From the NCBI GenBank assembly GCA_023238725.1, contig CM041533.1, positions 28,503,068 to 28,567,067 of the forward strand: a DNA stretch of 64,000 nucleotides, written 5' to 3'. The position numbers and the translations under genes are program-made. The stretch is from Scortum barcoo. Taxonomy: Eukaryota > Chordata > Actinopteri > Centrarchiformes > Terapontidae. The notes beneath the pieces were generated by a model. It ran no database searches and had not been told where the DNA came from. It saw only the letters and a program-made list of their open reading frames with translations. Numbering within the stretch: the stretch's first letter is position 1; each line of letters starts with the position of its first letter. Below, piece after piece: positions 46,758 through 59,913 of the stretch.

Positions 46758-47139
46758 TTTAAAAAATAATTTCTGAAATTATTTCACAATGATAAATGTG
46801 TTCATATGCTTATTTAGTTCAAAACTGAATTCTTATTGTATTTGATATTGTTTTGTCCATATCATGGACTCCGTGTCCCCTTACATGACAACTGAGTCAA
46901 GCTAAACTCCATTGCAGTGGAAGATACTGAGAGGTGGTTGGATTCTTCAGAAAAATACCAAGTTTCCAAGGCCCAAATAAAATTTAATGATAAACTAAAC
47001 ATTACAAAAATCATCAAGGCAGGGTTGTTGCAGCGTTGTTATTTCAAACTGTTTTAGCTATATGTACCTCATAAACTAGCAAGTGTGTGTACTTCAGTAC
47101 AACATGAAGAAGAAATGAGCTCAAGGAGCTGCGGTTTGC

Positions 47140-49951
47140 CAGAACGTCAGGGAATTTTCACAGACCCTGACGCGCCTGTTTGATCACTCATCTCCGGCAC
47201 GCGAGGCTTCCAGAGCGCTGCTGTCGCTGAGGCAGAGATAATAGATTATAATCTATAGTTAATAGATTATGCCACTGAGTTCCACACGCTCGCCGCGGAC
47301 AGCGGATGGAACATGCCAGCCATAAAAGATGCCTTTGTCAACGGATTGAACGAGAACATCAAGGACCAGCTGGCTCCCCACGAGACACCATCGGACTTCG
47401 AGAACCTGGTAGACCTGGCAGTCGGACAATCGGCTTCAGGAGAGGGAGTCGGAGCATCGCCATCCTGGCAGGAGGTCCTCCGAGTTCCAGGGGGTGCCCT
47501 GGCGCCACCGTGGAGCGAGCGCCATCTGTCAGATGGGAAGAACCCATCCAAGTAGGACGCACCAAGTTGGACCCCAAGGAGCGCCGGCACCGCCTGAAGG
47601 AGGGAGCGTGCTTCTATTGTGGGCAACCTGAACACACAGCCAAAGACCGAGCTCACCAGGCATGAGGAAGGCGCTGGTGTGGTGTCTGTGCTAGATCACT
47701 GGACAATAGACTCATAAGCAAGGTCACACACAGGACACAACCTCTCACCATGACTATTGACAATAATCACAGCAAATCCATTTCATTTGTTTGACTCACT
47801 CTCAGCATCCGCTAATTCTGGGGTTTCCCTGGCTAAAGCAGCATAATCCCTACATCATGTGGGAATCAGGGAAGATTAAGAGTTGGGACCCTCTCTGTAG
47901 TGTGTCTTGCCTTGTCTTTTCTTCTTCTGTCCACAGAGCCCTAGAAGCTGTCATAGCGACATCATGAACCGGTCCCCAGCGACTATCCTGACCTGTCGAG
48001 AGTTCAGCCTTGCTACCATGACTTGAGGGAGGTCTTCGATAAGACCAAGGCCACGTCTCTGCCCCCTCATCGTCCCTGGGACTGCACTATAGACCTTCTT
48101 CCAGGAGCCCCTATGCCCAAAGCCAGACTGTATGCCATCTCTGTACCTGAGAGGAAGGCCATGGATGACTACATTGAAGCTTCGCTGAGGTCCGTCATCA
48201 TCCACCCATCATCGTCGCCGGCTGGAGCAGGCTTCTTCTTTGTGGGGAAAAAGGATGGCTCGCTTCGGCCATGCATAGACTACAGCGCCCTGAATGAAAT
48301 CACCGTCAAGAACAGGTACAGGCTACAGGCTACAGGCTACAGGCCCTGCCACTCATTTCCTCCGCCTTCGAGCAGCTCCATCAGGCTCGAGTCTTCACTA
48401 AGTTGGACCTGCGGAACGCATACCATCTGGTGAGGATCAGGTGGAGAAAAGGTGGAGAAACGGCTTAAGAAACTGTTCACCATGGCTCCTGTTCTGACCA
48501 CGCCGGACCCCAAGCTTCAATTCATTGTGGAGGTGGACACCTCAAATGAGGGCGTGGGGGCCATTCTGTCTCAACGATTCTCTAAAGACAATCAAATTCA
48601 TCCATGTGCCTTTCTCTCCCGTAAGTTGTCTTCTGCAGAGAAGAACTACAATGTCGGGAACCGGGAACTACTGGCGATAAAGGTGACTCTGGAGGAATGG
48701 CGACATTGGCTGGAGGGGGCAGAGCAACCATTCATAGTCTGGACCGACCACAAGAACCTGGAGTACCTCAAGTCTGCTAAACAGTTGAACTCTCGCCAGG
48801 TAGGCTTCAGTCGGTTTCGGTTCACCCTCTTCTACAGGCCGGAGTCACACGCTAAACCTGATGCTCTGTCCCACTTGTATGAACCGGAACCGGCAGCCAA
48901 GGAACCGAAATCCATCCTACCACCTGTGTGGTAGGAGCAGTATCCTGGCAAATAGAAAGTGATGTGCAACAAGCGCGCCAGAGTGAAGCTGCTCCAGAGG
49001 GCTGTCCTCGCAACCTGTTGTTCGTACTGGAAGCATTGCGCTCTCAGGTCATCCACTGAGTGCATACATTATTGCTAACATGTCATCCTGGTGTCAAAAG
49101 GACTGTCTTCGTGGTCAAGCAGCAATTCTGGTGGCCATCCCTTGCCAAGGATGTGGCTGAGTATGTTGTGGCCTGCTCTATCTGCGCCAGAAGCAAGGTG
49201 TCGAGGCAGGCCCAGATGGGGCTTCTCCAGCCACTACTGGTGCCACATAGACCATGCTCACATTTATCGCTGGACTTTGTCACGGGTCTGCCTCTGTCGA
49301 AAGGTAACATGGCAGTGCTGACGGTGGTAGACCAATTTTCTAAAATGACACAGTTTATTCCATTGCCTAAACTGCCATCAGCTAAATAAACTGCTCAAGT
49401 CATGATTACTCATGTCTTCCGTATTCATGGTCTTCCCAAAGACATTATCAGGGGTCCGCAGTTCATATCTGGGTTCTGGAAGGAGTTTTGTCAGCTCATC
49501 TGTGCCATTGTCAGTCTCTTCAATGGTTACCACCCGGAGTCCAATGGCCAGACAGAGCGGCTCAACCAGAGTGAACACCTCACATGGGTTGAATATGCCC
49601 AGGTCAACCACAGATACCAGCCGCCACTCTTCCCCGCCAACGAAGAGGAAGTGACGGTTCACTCAGCCCATGCCTTGGCGAGGCGGTGCAGAAAGGTTTG
49701 GGCCGCTGCTCAGCAGATGCTCCTGTGGGGGCAGGCCCGGATGAAGACAGCAGCAGATCTGCACCGGCCAACACACCTGGCCAAAAAGTTTGGGTATCCA
49801 CCAAAGACTTGCCACTTCATGTCCACGCTAAGAAGCTAGCTCCCAGGTTTGTTGGTCCTTTCCCAGTGTCAAAAACTATTAACCCGGTGTCTGTCCAACT
49901 CAAACTCCCCAGGTCCCTCCGCGTGACCTTTCACGTCAGCAAGGTGGGTAC
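47140..49951 (+). mobile_element. Gypsy-type LTR retrotransposon, broken gag-pol
   Basis: Gag and pol pieces lie in order on the plus strand. 47265-47555 is gag-like (LAADSGWNMPAIKDAFVNGL, LAPHETPSDFENLVDLAV). After a frameshift comes a zinc knuckle CFYCGQPEHTAKDR, whose last Cys is Arg. No protease was seen. 48023-48330 is the reverse-transcriptase N-terminus (ARLYAISVPERKAMDDYIEA, GAGFFFVGKKDGSLRPCIDY). A nine-base unit is triplicated at 48315-48350. The catalytic palm (YVDD region) is deleted near 48440. RNase H is at 48452-48934 (LQFIVEVDTSNEGVGAILSQ, FIVWTDHKNLEYL). Integrase is at 49060-49560 (zinc-binding HPGVKRT and CSICARSK, LSLDFVTGLP, ESNGQTERLNQ), with the second catalytic Asp missing and a stop near 49387. 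A 5' LTR was not found. No envelope gene. Non-functional. Confidence 0.88.
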
Positions 49952-50339
49952 TGTTATGTCTCGTCATGTTTGTCAAGTTTCATGTCTGTCTTGTGTCCTG
50001 TCCTTGCGTATCTTTTATTTTGTAATCCCTAACTCTCCTCTTGTTTCAGGTCCCTTAACTTCCTCCCATTGTGTGTTTCCCGCTGTTGTGAATGTCTGCC
50101 CGTCTGCCCTTGATTGTTTCCACCTGTTGCCCATTACCTCGTGTACCAGGAAGCTAAAGTAGCATGTCACGTTAACATTGATCAAGCCTGGAAACCAAGG
50201 AAGAAACCATGAAACCACATTGTTTGTCTGTAAGAACTCTTTTATTAAAAACCTAAAAAAGTCACTGACGTGTCTGTCTCGCATTTGGGTCCTCTTGTTC
50301 TGTGTACTAGCAAGGCTAGCAAGATTTGGATTTACAACA
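49952..50339 (+). mobile_element. 3' LTR of the gypsy-type element
   Basis: Starts TGTTATGTCTCGTCATG directly after the pol end and finishes TTTACAACA, giving TGTT...AACA borders over 388 bases. ATTAAA at about 50233 is a candidate polyadenylation signal. The partner 5' LTR is absent upstream of gag, so age cannot be estimated from LTR divergence. Confidence 0.65.
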
Positions 50340-52030
50340 CTTATGCAGAAAGAAAAAATTAAAATAAAAAAGTAAAATAAAATGTCATATGTGAGATAGA
50401 AAGAGTCTTAACTGGACTAAACAGTACATTTGTTTGGATCTACTTTTAGTCTTAGACTATTACACATTTGAGGCTGTTTTTTACTCACATGAACCCACAC
50501 ATTGCTATGATTGTACTGTCTTACATTAAGTTCCTTAAGGCTTACCCCAACTTTCACCATAACGGTCATAACTGTTACATGGAACTTCAGCCTTATCATT
50601 GTAATATTAAACCCAAGACCAAGTCAAATAAATGTTCAGTCATACTGTGAATGACTATCCAGTCTGCACTTGAGTCTTCATAATGTAACTGTGAACATTA
50701 TTATTGTCCCCACACTTTAATAAATACTAAGCAACTGGCCTTGAGACTGACTGTCCCTGTGTTTTTGCTATCAATCATATGTCATATGTCACCCGTGTCT
50801 TACTCATTTAGTCAGTTTGAATTACTCTGCATTCTTTGGAATCAGCTGTCTGTGTCTGGCTGGCAGAGGTTACTGCAGGCTAACAGGGTTATTGAAGGTT
50901 ACATAAAGTGACCTCAGTTCAGCTCTAATGGCCAAATACTGGTTAAATATTGTTAGGTTTGCTTTCATATTAACTAGTAAAAAAACATGTTTTGGAAATA
51001 GCTTAGAAATGTGTTTCAACTGAGAACATTCACATTCAACTCTCCACACAAAAATAGTGAGGAGCTATATTTTGGGTCCCTGATAGACTTGCACTATGCA
51101 GTTATGTGGAAAAAGTAAATAAAAAAAAGTAAGATGAACAGTTTTTGAAATTTGCTTATTTGCTCACTCCCGTCGCCTTCTAGAATGATCATCTGACCAC
51201 TAGCTTTTCTCTAACTGCTGGTGGTGAGCAGGTAAAGCACATTGGGGGTATTTTTCAGCTTCATCTGAAAACAACTGCCTGTTATGGCCAAAAAAAAAAT
51301 GCAATGAGAGTGTTGAACCAAAACAACAAATCAGTATGAAGTTCAATAAAACCTAGTGGAGCTCTAGATTCAGGCAATAATTCTCTGTGGCCCTTTTCAC
51401 ATTGTCATTTTCATATTGTCATTTGCTACATTTCTAGCATGAAAATACTGATTATAGCTGCTTAAATACAATGGAGATATATCCATTTTATTTCAGTGAT
51501 ATGATTAAATGGAATTTAGGGACAAACTAACAAGATTGGCTTGGACATTACCATCTGATGTTAAGTCAGCAAAACAATATAACAGTATCAATGTATTTTG
51601 GTTATTAAGATAACTACACTGCAGAGTAAATACACAGAGTAACTACACAGAGTCTTCACTCACATCACACCTTTTGTGCTGCTGTTAAGTGTTATAGGAA
51701 GTGATCTATCTCAGCAGGACTGCAGTGGTAAAATAAAGTGGGGGTGAACCTGGCCTTACCTCAATTAGTCTATTGTAGGACTTTATGATGGAAAGATGAA
51801 CTTTTCAGTCTCTGCCTCAACATCCCATTTAAAATCAGCCACAATCTGTGTTGTCCTTATCACTGATGAATGTTTGGAATCTAATACAATAATAACACAC
51901 TTATGAACAATGAACAAACTTAAAATCTGTAGAAAAAGCTGCAACAGGGAGCCCGTTCGAGCAGAGTAACAAGCTTAAAATATTGAATAAATGTGGGTAA
52001 ATAGCATTTGTTTTGTTTGCCTGTTGTTTT
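50340..52030. other. Unassigned non-coding stretch
   Basis: AT-rich. No splice-supported exon and no mobile-element signature was recognised. Short chance frames only. Confidence 0.5.
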
Positions 52031-53885
52031 GGCGCCTTGCCACCGAGGAGCTTGCGAACTACCTCAGTGACTTTGGCTTGGGTGATGGATGAGTCCACTC
52101 GTACCCCAGCCTCCGCTTCCTCATTGGAAGGCAAGTCGGTGGGATTGAGGAGATCCTCGAAGTATTTCTTCCACCGTCCGACAATGTCCCCAGTTGAGGT
52201 CAACAGCTCCCCACCCTGCACTGTAAACAGTGTTGGCAGAGTACTGCTTTCCCCCTTCTGAGGTGCCGGACGGTTTGCCAGAATCTCTTTGAGGCCGACT
52301 CCGATAGTCCTCCTCCATGACCCTCACCGAACTCCTCCCAGACCCGAGTTTTTGCCTCCAGGACTGTCCGGACAACGGCTTGCTTGGCCTGCTGTTACCT
52401 GTCAACTGCATCAGGAGTCCCACAGGCAACATGGTCCGATAGGACTCCTTCTTCAGCCTTACTTCCGGTGTCCACCACCGGGTTCGGGGGTTGCCGCCAT
52501 GACAGGCACCAGAGACCTTGCGTCCACAACTTTGAACTGCCGCGTCGACAATGGAGGCAGAGAACATGGTCCACTCAGACTCAAAGTCCCCAGCCTCCCT
52601 CGGAATCTTTGAGAAGCTCTTCCGGTGGTGGGAGTTGAAGACTTCCCTGACAGAGGGCTCGGCCAGACGTTCCCAACAGACCCTCACAATACGTTTGGGT
52701 CTGCCAGGTCTGTCCAACTTCCTCCTCTGCCAGCGGATCCAAGTCACCACCAGGTGGTCATCGGTTGACAGCTCAGCCCCTCTCTTTACCCGAGTGTCCA
52801 AGACATACGGCCAGAGATCAGATGAAACGACAACAAAGTCGATCATCGACCTCCGGCCTAGGGTGTCCTGGTGCCACGTGCACTGATAGACACCCTTATG
52901 CTCAAACATGGTGTTTGTTATGGACAAACTATGACTAGCACAGAAGTCCAATAACAGATCACCGCTCGGGTTCAGATCAGGGAGGCCATTCCTCCCAATC
53001 ATGCCCCTCCAGGAATCACTGTCGTGCCCATGTGAGCGTTGAAGTCCCCCAGTAGAATAATCCTGAAGTCCCCAGTCGGGGCACTATCAAGTACCCCTCC
53101 CAGGGACTCCAAGAAGGCCAGGTACTTCTGTACTGCTGTTTGGCCCATAGGCACAAACAACAGCAAGAGACCTATCCCCAACCCGAAGGCGCAGGGAAGC
53201 GACCCTCTCGTTCACCGGGGTGAACTCCAACACATGGCGGCTGAGCTGGCATGGAGCTATAAGCAAGCCCACACCAGCTCGCTGCTGCTCACCCCCTCTC
53301 AAGGAGCTGGGTTCCAGAGCCCAAGCTATGCATGGAGGTGAGCCCAACTATCTCTAGCCAGTACCTCTCAACCTCCCGCACGAGCTCAGGCTCCTCCCCC
53401 CAGCGAGGTGACATTCCATGTCCCTATTGCCAGAAGTTTTGGTCCAGGGATTGGGTCGTCGAGGCCCCCTGCACGACTGCTACCCAAACCACATTGCACC
53501 GGCCCCTCATGGACCTTCCTGCGGGTGGTGAGCCTACTGGAAGGCGGGCCCACATCGCCATTTCGGGCTGAGCCCGGCCGGGTCCCGTGGGCAAAGACCC
53601 TGGCCACCAGGTGCTCGCCACTGCGAGCCCCAACCCCAGGCCTGGCTCCAGGGTGGGGCCCCGGTAACGCCAATCCAGGCGTGACGTAACAGTCCTTGTT
53701 GGTCTACTGTTCATGATGGGCTTCTTGTGAACCGCTCTTATTCTGGTCCTGCCCGTCACCTAGGACCTGTTTGCCATGGGAGACCCTACCAGGGGCGTAA
53801 TGCCCCCAACAACATAGCTCCTAGGATCATTCGGGCACACAAACCCCTCCACCACAGTAAGGTGGCAGTTCAAGGAGGGGGCATT
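52031..53885 (-). mobile_element. RTE/Rex3-type LINE, 5' end present, 3' half missing
   Basis: Minus strand from 53885: a 5' UTR with the fish RTE wording (AACTGCCACCTTACTGTGGTG, GGGGTTTGTGTGCCC, CTATGTTGTTGGGGGC). Then the endonuclease: LLAIGTWNVTSLGG (53410), RPGSARNGDVG, VGDRSLAVVCAYGPN (about 53180), FRIILLGDFNAHMG (53060) and, in a 293-codon frame 53002-52121, GRNGLPDLNPSGDLLLDFCA, SLSITNTMFEHKGVYQCTWH, QDTLGRRSMIDFVVVSSDLW, STDDHLVV, and RWWTPEVRLKKESY. A frameshift leads to GELLTSTGDIVGRWKKYFED and VVRKLLGGKAP (52221-52030). Homology stops there, before the reverse transcriptase palm. The endonuclease GTWNVTSL, GDFNAH and STDDH catalytic boxes are recognisable. Confidence 0.85.
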
Positions 53886-54543
53886 GCAAAATGCACCAAT
53901 GTAAACATGAATAAAAACAAGACATCTCTTTTTAAAACGTTTTAGTAAAACAAGACTTTGTGTTGCAGCTTCCCATATCTTGACTAGGAGCAAAGATTTT
54001 GTTCATACCTCTGATTCCCAAGAATCCACTGGCTACCTATTCATTGAAGAATTACAGTTTTTGCTCCTGGTCTTTTCTCCAAAATATGAAAATACAATGA
54101 AAATAGAAAGATGACAGCAATCAGCCTGCCCACTGATTTAAAGTTTGCAATCAGTTATCATTTAAAAATAAAGACTGAATTTGTTGTATGTGTGTGTTTC
54201 ATTGCTGTCTGCCCATGTGCATCTGAATTATAATTAATTTTCTATAGTTTAACAGTGTAAAGAACTATGAGATTGTGCTGGACAAAATACACTTTTTACA
54301 CTTTTCTTTTTGTTTAGTTGGACAAACACTCACAAATACTACAAACGCCTTAATTAGAGAAACTATATAGCCAGCAATGTCACACCAACTTGTTCCTTTC
54401 TTTAATGCACTTAAATTAAAAACTGTAAACCTATTTAGTTTTAGAGCTGCACCTAACACTATATTTGATAGTAATAATAATACTAATACCCTATTGGTCA
54501 AAGACCTGACCAGAATACTGGACCTCAAATTCAAAAGCACTGC
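53886..54543. other. Unassigned spacer
   Basis: AT-rich. No gene or repeat signature recognised. Confidence 0.5.
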
Positions 54544-54861
54544 TGTGACAAATTAGTTTAATCTGAGTTTTTGTGAGTCTTTGGGTTTTTGTTTTTCTTC
54601 CTTTTTTCCCCCTCCCCTTTTCTCTCCACTGCAGGGAAGGCTCAGAGGCATGGCTGACACTCCCCTGTGAACGCCTAATTGACACACCTGGTTCTCATCA
54701 TCCTCATCACTCATGCCCTATATAAAGTGCGATATATAATAGTCTCCTATGAACCTCTCTCTTGTGACCTCCTGTGATTCTCATTGTTGTCTCTTAAAGA
54801 CTATTATTTCTCACTAAAACCCTTGTGTTCTGTATCTGGGTCCTACTAGCCAGCTGTAACA
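54544..54861 (+). mobile_element. Possible solo LTR
   Basis: A stretch with promoter-like and LTR-like grammar: CCCTATATAAAGTGCG (TATA-like) near 54717, then TCTCACTAAAACCCTTGTGTTC and GTCCTACTAGCCAGCTGTAACA. The last part resembles the end of the gypsy LTR at 50290-50339 (TCCTCTTGTTCTGTGTACTAGCAAGG). Borders TGTGACA and TGTAACA are plausible, but no target duplication is seen. Confidence 0.35.
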
Positions 54862-55424
54862 ATATCATTGATACCCTTTCTCTCAACTAAAGTATTTTTA
54901 AGTACTCGACTTAATACTTACAATGGTAAAGACATGGATAATCCCTAGAGTAATATACAGCTGATGTATTTTTGCATCAGTGTGGGGCAAAGAAAATCAC
55001 TGAAATTATTTATTGACAGTAAAAACTGTCTGTAACATTAGTTTAAACTATTTTCCCTAAGCATTTAGAAATCAATTTTAAGTGACCACTACTAACAGTA
55101 GCAAGTTCGGTGTATCAATAATCTTAATATATTATGCTTGGGTGGAGACAAAAAGTGAACACACATCGCTCCAGGGTGCTTTCAACTCAAGTGTTCCTGC
55201 AATAATTGTAATGCTGTGATATGAGCTTACAGAGCATTATATTGTTGGGTCTTTGTCTAGTTTACTTTCTTGAAATGCATCAATGCATTTTATGCAAATC
55301 GACTCAATCAATTACATTGACAAGCAGCCCCAGCCCTACTTAGTTTCTTAGGTTCATTCTATGGATTTTGACTTTACAACCTTCTGAACATCTTGACAAA
55401 TGCAGTATGCAAATGTCTGTCTTC

Positions 55425-55650
55425 ATTAAACCTTATTCTCTTCAGAACTGTATAAACACCCTCTTACATTATTATTACTGTGGGGATACACTGATATGTA
55501 GAGGTCAACAATCAGACATCTCTTTAGTGACAACAGTCTGAGAAGGACACAGCCAGAGAACAAAATCCAAGACTGATGGGAAGTTGATCCTCCGTTATGA
55601 AGTGACATTAGTAAATGATACATTAATGTACTCATTAATAAAATAAATTC
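55425..55650 (+). repeat. Local direct duplication, copy 1
   Basis: Shares ATTAAACCTTA, AACAATCAGACATCTCTTTAGTGACAACAG-type sequence, ACACAGCCAGAGAACAAAATCCAAG-type sequence and a terminal ATAAAATAAATTCAT-type block, in the same order and at similar spacing, with 56027-56290. It lacks the TATA box and ATG found in copy 2. Confidence 0.65.
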
Positions 55651-56026
55651 ATGCTACCCCAGAGTAATTTTTAGAACATTGTTTTTTTTTAGAAAAGAAG
55701 GGTTTTGAACCGGTAAAAAAGTAAAAATCTTAACTCAAATATCTTGTGCTGGAGCTTTTAGTCAAAGAAATCATAGGTGTCTGTATTTATTTATCAATCT
55801 ATCTATAACAGAGAGAGAGGGAGTAAAAGAAAGACAAACAGAACAATGTGTGCTTCAGGTCAACACATATATAACATATATATAATATCAATGTGGAGTT
55901 GGGTTTTCAAATAAAAACAGTAATACCTAAACTGTATTCGCTATTTAGTTTATAGCAGTGTGCACACTGTCCTATCTCAGGATGTTGACTTTGTTGCCAC
56001 TCTACAGCCTGCTGGCCTCCATGCTT

Positions 56027-56290
56027 ATTAAACCTTACTCTTTGAAAACCTTATTGTTAAACAGCATGTCATGCATCAATGATAATGTGAAAGTAGATGT
56101 GCACTCATGTATAAAGGGCAGCACTGGCTAACAATCAGACACGTCTTTAGTGACAGCAGTGTTTGAGAATGACACAGCCAGAAAGAGCAAACTCCAAGGT
56201 TAATGAAAGCTTTATCTTGGTCACTTTAAGGTGAAGTCAGTAAGACACTGATTACAATCATGCATTCACTGATAAAAAACACATTCATAA
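56027..56290 (+). repeat. Local direct duplication, copy 2, promoter-like
   Basis: About 600 bases after copy 1. TATAAAG at 56110-56116 lies about 20 bases before AACAATCAGACACG. An ATG at 56168 opens ten codons (MTQPERANSK) ending in AAG/GTTAATG, a donor-like junction. This has the shape of a promoter with a short first exon, but no downstream exon was found and the sequence matches no known gene. Confidence 0.45.
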
Positions 56291-57353
56291 AAACACATTC
56301 ATTGGTTGTTCGATACCCTCAGCAATTTTACTTTATAGAATAAATTAGCAGAAATGTGACCTTACAGGTGCTCTGGAACTAGTATGCCTTTAGGCCTTTT
56401 TTTTTTTTTTTTTTACATGTTTAGTTCATTTACTACTTAGTGATGTATGATTCGTTCTTTATGATTAGATTTAAGTCCTATCTGCCAAACTAGGATACTA
56501 TGTGGATTTTAGCTACCTGAGGATAGTTTAGATACATCAATGGAAAAAATATGAGAATTTTACTCCTGGCAGTGTAGAGAAGGCTTTGCAACATTTAGAC
56601 CTTCTTCTTATTGTAAAATGTAAAAAGAAATCTATATTTAAATTGATAAATGTAGTAATAAAAAATTACAAAAATCTAAATACAGAAAAAAAATAAAAAT
56701 AAAAGTAAATACAGAAAATTACAAGACTGCATTTTGGTTTTTATGTAAAACTTGAGGTGGGCTACGCATTGACACACATCTTCACTGTGATTGTTTGAAT
56801 TGATCAGTCATTAATAATTGTATTCTTTAAAAAGTTCACTTGTTTTTGAGTAGTGTTTATGTATTGTACTTGCACATTGATTTAAAGAGTCTGTACTGCA
56901 TTACTATGATATGGTGGCATAGTGACATCCACTAAAACCAATGGCTGTCTGAAAAACTGCTGTTTTAAAAAAAAGATGGTGTAAAGTAACTCTTCATGAT
57001 TTTTAGTAAATAAGTTAAACATGCAAATATGCTTTAATTTCAAGGAATATACACTTACATGGCCTAGGTCTATCTTTCCACAGGATTTGAAGATGCAACA
57101 CTTCTACTGTGAGATAGCAGATATCTGCCAGCCCTAGTCCAACAGTGGCGGGAGGGCTTGGCACAACACTAGGGTACTGAAGTGTACATAGATACAGTTT
57201 GAAAGGCTCCACCTATATGTGCACAATATGTAAATTAAAGCAACACAAATATAATTCAGACTATTTACATATAAAGAAAGGCATCTTCATTAACAATGTT
57301 AAATATACACTATGTACAATATGTACTTCAATCACTGTTTGACAAAGACATGG
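56291..57353. other. Non-coding region 3' of cyp7a1
   Basis: AT-rich, including a T run at 56398-56414. It must contain the cyp7a1 3' UTR and polyadenylation site. An ATTAAA on the minus strand (plus-strand about 57033-57038) is one candidate, giving a 3' UTR of about 330 bases. Nothing else recognised. Confidence 0.45.
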
Positions 57354-59860
57354 CTAGCGGTTCAATTTCAGCTTGTACCTGAAGTCCACATCATAAAAAG
57401 GCTGGAGGATTCCCAGACCAGCACGGGATTGGTCAAGAGGTGGAACTCTGATAGCAGGGTCCAATAGTTCCATATCAAAATAGGACAGCATGAGAGTCAG
57501 GAACTGCTTGATCTCATACACAGCAAAAAATCTGCCAGGACATTTGGTAACTCCAGAACCAAAGGGCATGTAGAAGTAACGAAGCCGCCGGCCACTGCGG
57601 TAGAAAGTGGTTTTCTCCTGACCCTTTTCATCCAGGAAACGGTCAAATTTGTATTCCTATGGGGTGAAGACGAGAGTGAGATTTTTCAGTTAGGCAACAT
57701 ATATTAATAGCAATTTCCTGAAAAGGATACATTTCATGTTGGTTAAGTATTTACAGAGGGTTCTCACATAAGGATCCTCGTAGATTTCTGGATCATAGTG
57801 CAGCATGGGTGGATATAAGGCAATTACGTCATCTTTCCTTATAGAGTAAGCTTCTTGGTTGTCAAGATGAAGCAGGAAGTCCTCCTTAGCAACACGCACA
57901 TTCATGGAAGCACTGGAAAGACGCATAGCTTCTTTTATGATGCTATCTATAGACAGAAAGGAGACAGAAAGATGGTCAATGATATTTCTTTACTAAATGT
58001 AATAGGACAAAACATGTCCAAATTCTGTACACAGATGACATATTAGTTGTTGTTGTACAAGTAACTTCTATTTTCTATCTACCTATCTTTAAATCTATCA
58101 GTAATCTTACCAAGAACAGGCATGTTGTCCAGCTGGTCCCTTGTAAGGTTCAGTTTGGGGTCAGTGGGGTCAACAGTAAAATCTGAATCCTCCAGAACTT
58201 TATGCACCTCCTCACGAGCTGCTTTCATAGCATCTGGACTCCTGAGCACAGATTCAAGAGTCTGTTAGTCACTTTATTGTTGGTGCACTATGTACTGATT
58301 TCCATCCATCCATCCGTCTTCTAAACCTGCTTATCCTGAGCACACACAGGGTCGCAGGGGTGCTGGAGCCTATCCCAGCTATCTTTGGGCGAGAGAGGCG
58401 GGGTACACCCTGGACTGGATGCCAGTCAGTCACAGGGCTGACATTGAGAGAACAGACAACCATTCACACTCACATTCATACCTAGGGGCAATTTAGAGTT
58501 GTGTACTGATTTCATAGAACTTATTTTTATTTCAACCTATTCAGGTCAACCTATTCATGTTTGAAGCTAGCGGCCAACATATTATCCTCAGTCTTCATTT
58601 CATATCCAATGTATTAGACAACAAAGAAAAAATACACAAAACTATATCATTTATCATATTAATGAAAGCTTACAAGTCCCTAGGTGTTAATCTGAACAAT
58701 AATGTGGACTGGACAGGTAAAACTGATGCCCAGGGCAATAGTAGACTGTTCCTGCTCAGGAGGCTGAGGTCCTTTTGGAGTGCAGGGACCACTCCTCAGG
58801 ACCTTTTATGACTCTATGGTGGCATCAGCCATCTTTTATGGGATAGTCTGCTGGGCCAGCAGCATCACGGACAGGGACAGGAGGAGAATGGACAGACTGG
58901 TGAGGAGGGCCAGCTCTGTCCTGGGATGCCTCCTGGACTCAGTGGAGGTGGTGGGAAACGGGAGGATGATGGCTAAGCTGTTCATCCCTGTTAAACAACA
59001 CGTCCCACCCTCTACAGGACACTTTGGCAGCACTGGGCAGCTCCTTCAGTTATGGGCTGCTCCATTCATGGTGCATGAAGGAGAGGAATTGCAAGTCCTT
59101 CCTGCCTGCTACTGTCAGACTATACAATAAACATATCTCCCACAGACAATCACTGGATAGATGTTTTAGATATTAGATATTTTATTTTATTTTCTTGCTT
59201 TGTAGATTTTCCTACTGTTTTCCCACTGTGTCTTGCTGTTGCAACACTAAAATTAAAGGGTTATCTTATCTTATCTTAACTTCTCTTATTTTCCTAAAAT
59301 GTTAATTTGTTGTACCATATGCATGAATTATATAAAAGCATGCCACAATTTCTGCATTTTGCTCTGCATCCTCATACAGACTCATATGATGGTTTCGATG
59401 CTTTCATAATAGACCTGTGGCAACTCTTTCCACTCACCCCAACATAACTTTCTACCTCAATTATCTCATCTATCTTACATACCTGCAACCAGATGTCAGA
59501 AACTGATAAATGTGCAGTCTGGCTGTATAAGGTATAAGGTTCTGCCTCATAGACAATGAAAGGCAAAATGACAGATGTGGGAAACATAGCTTGACAAGTA
59601 TTTTGGTGGATTTGTCCTCCCAAAGATATTGCTAGAATAGAAAATTCTCTTTCTTCAGTTCTTGTCCCATTGCTCCAATTCTTAGGAGGGCTGCAGTAAA
59701 GTCAGTGATTCTAAGTGCTGTGATAACATAAGTTTTTTTTCTGTTCCTGAGTCTTTCTCAAAGTTTTTTGCAGTGAACTAAACTGAGTAGCTTGAAGCCA
59801 TAGTTTCATCTGCCTTTAGTCTGAAAGCCTCGATTTACTCTAGCAACTGATGAACGTGTT

Positions 59861-59913
<53 letters not shown>

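Noticed and set aside
46517..46769. Frames on both strands at 46.5 kb
   Set aside because: They cover a very common fish interspersed repeat and have no domain.
47267..47656. 129-codon minus-strand frame
   Set aside because: Antisense to the gag and zinc-knuckle frames of the gypsy element.
58557..59130. A separate host gene inside cyp7a1 intron 5
   Set aside because: The frames are the C-terminal end of a LINE reverse transcriptase followed by a (TTATC)n tail.
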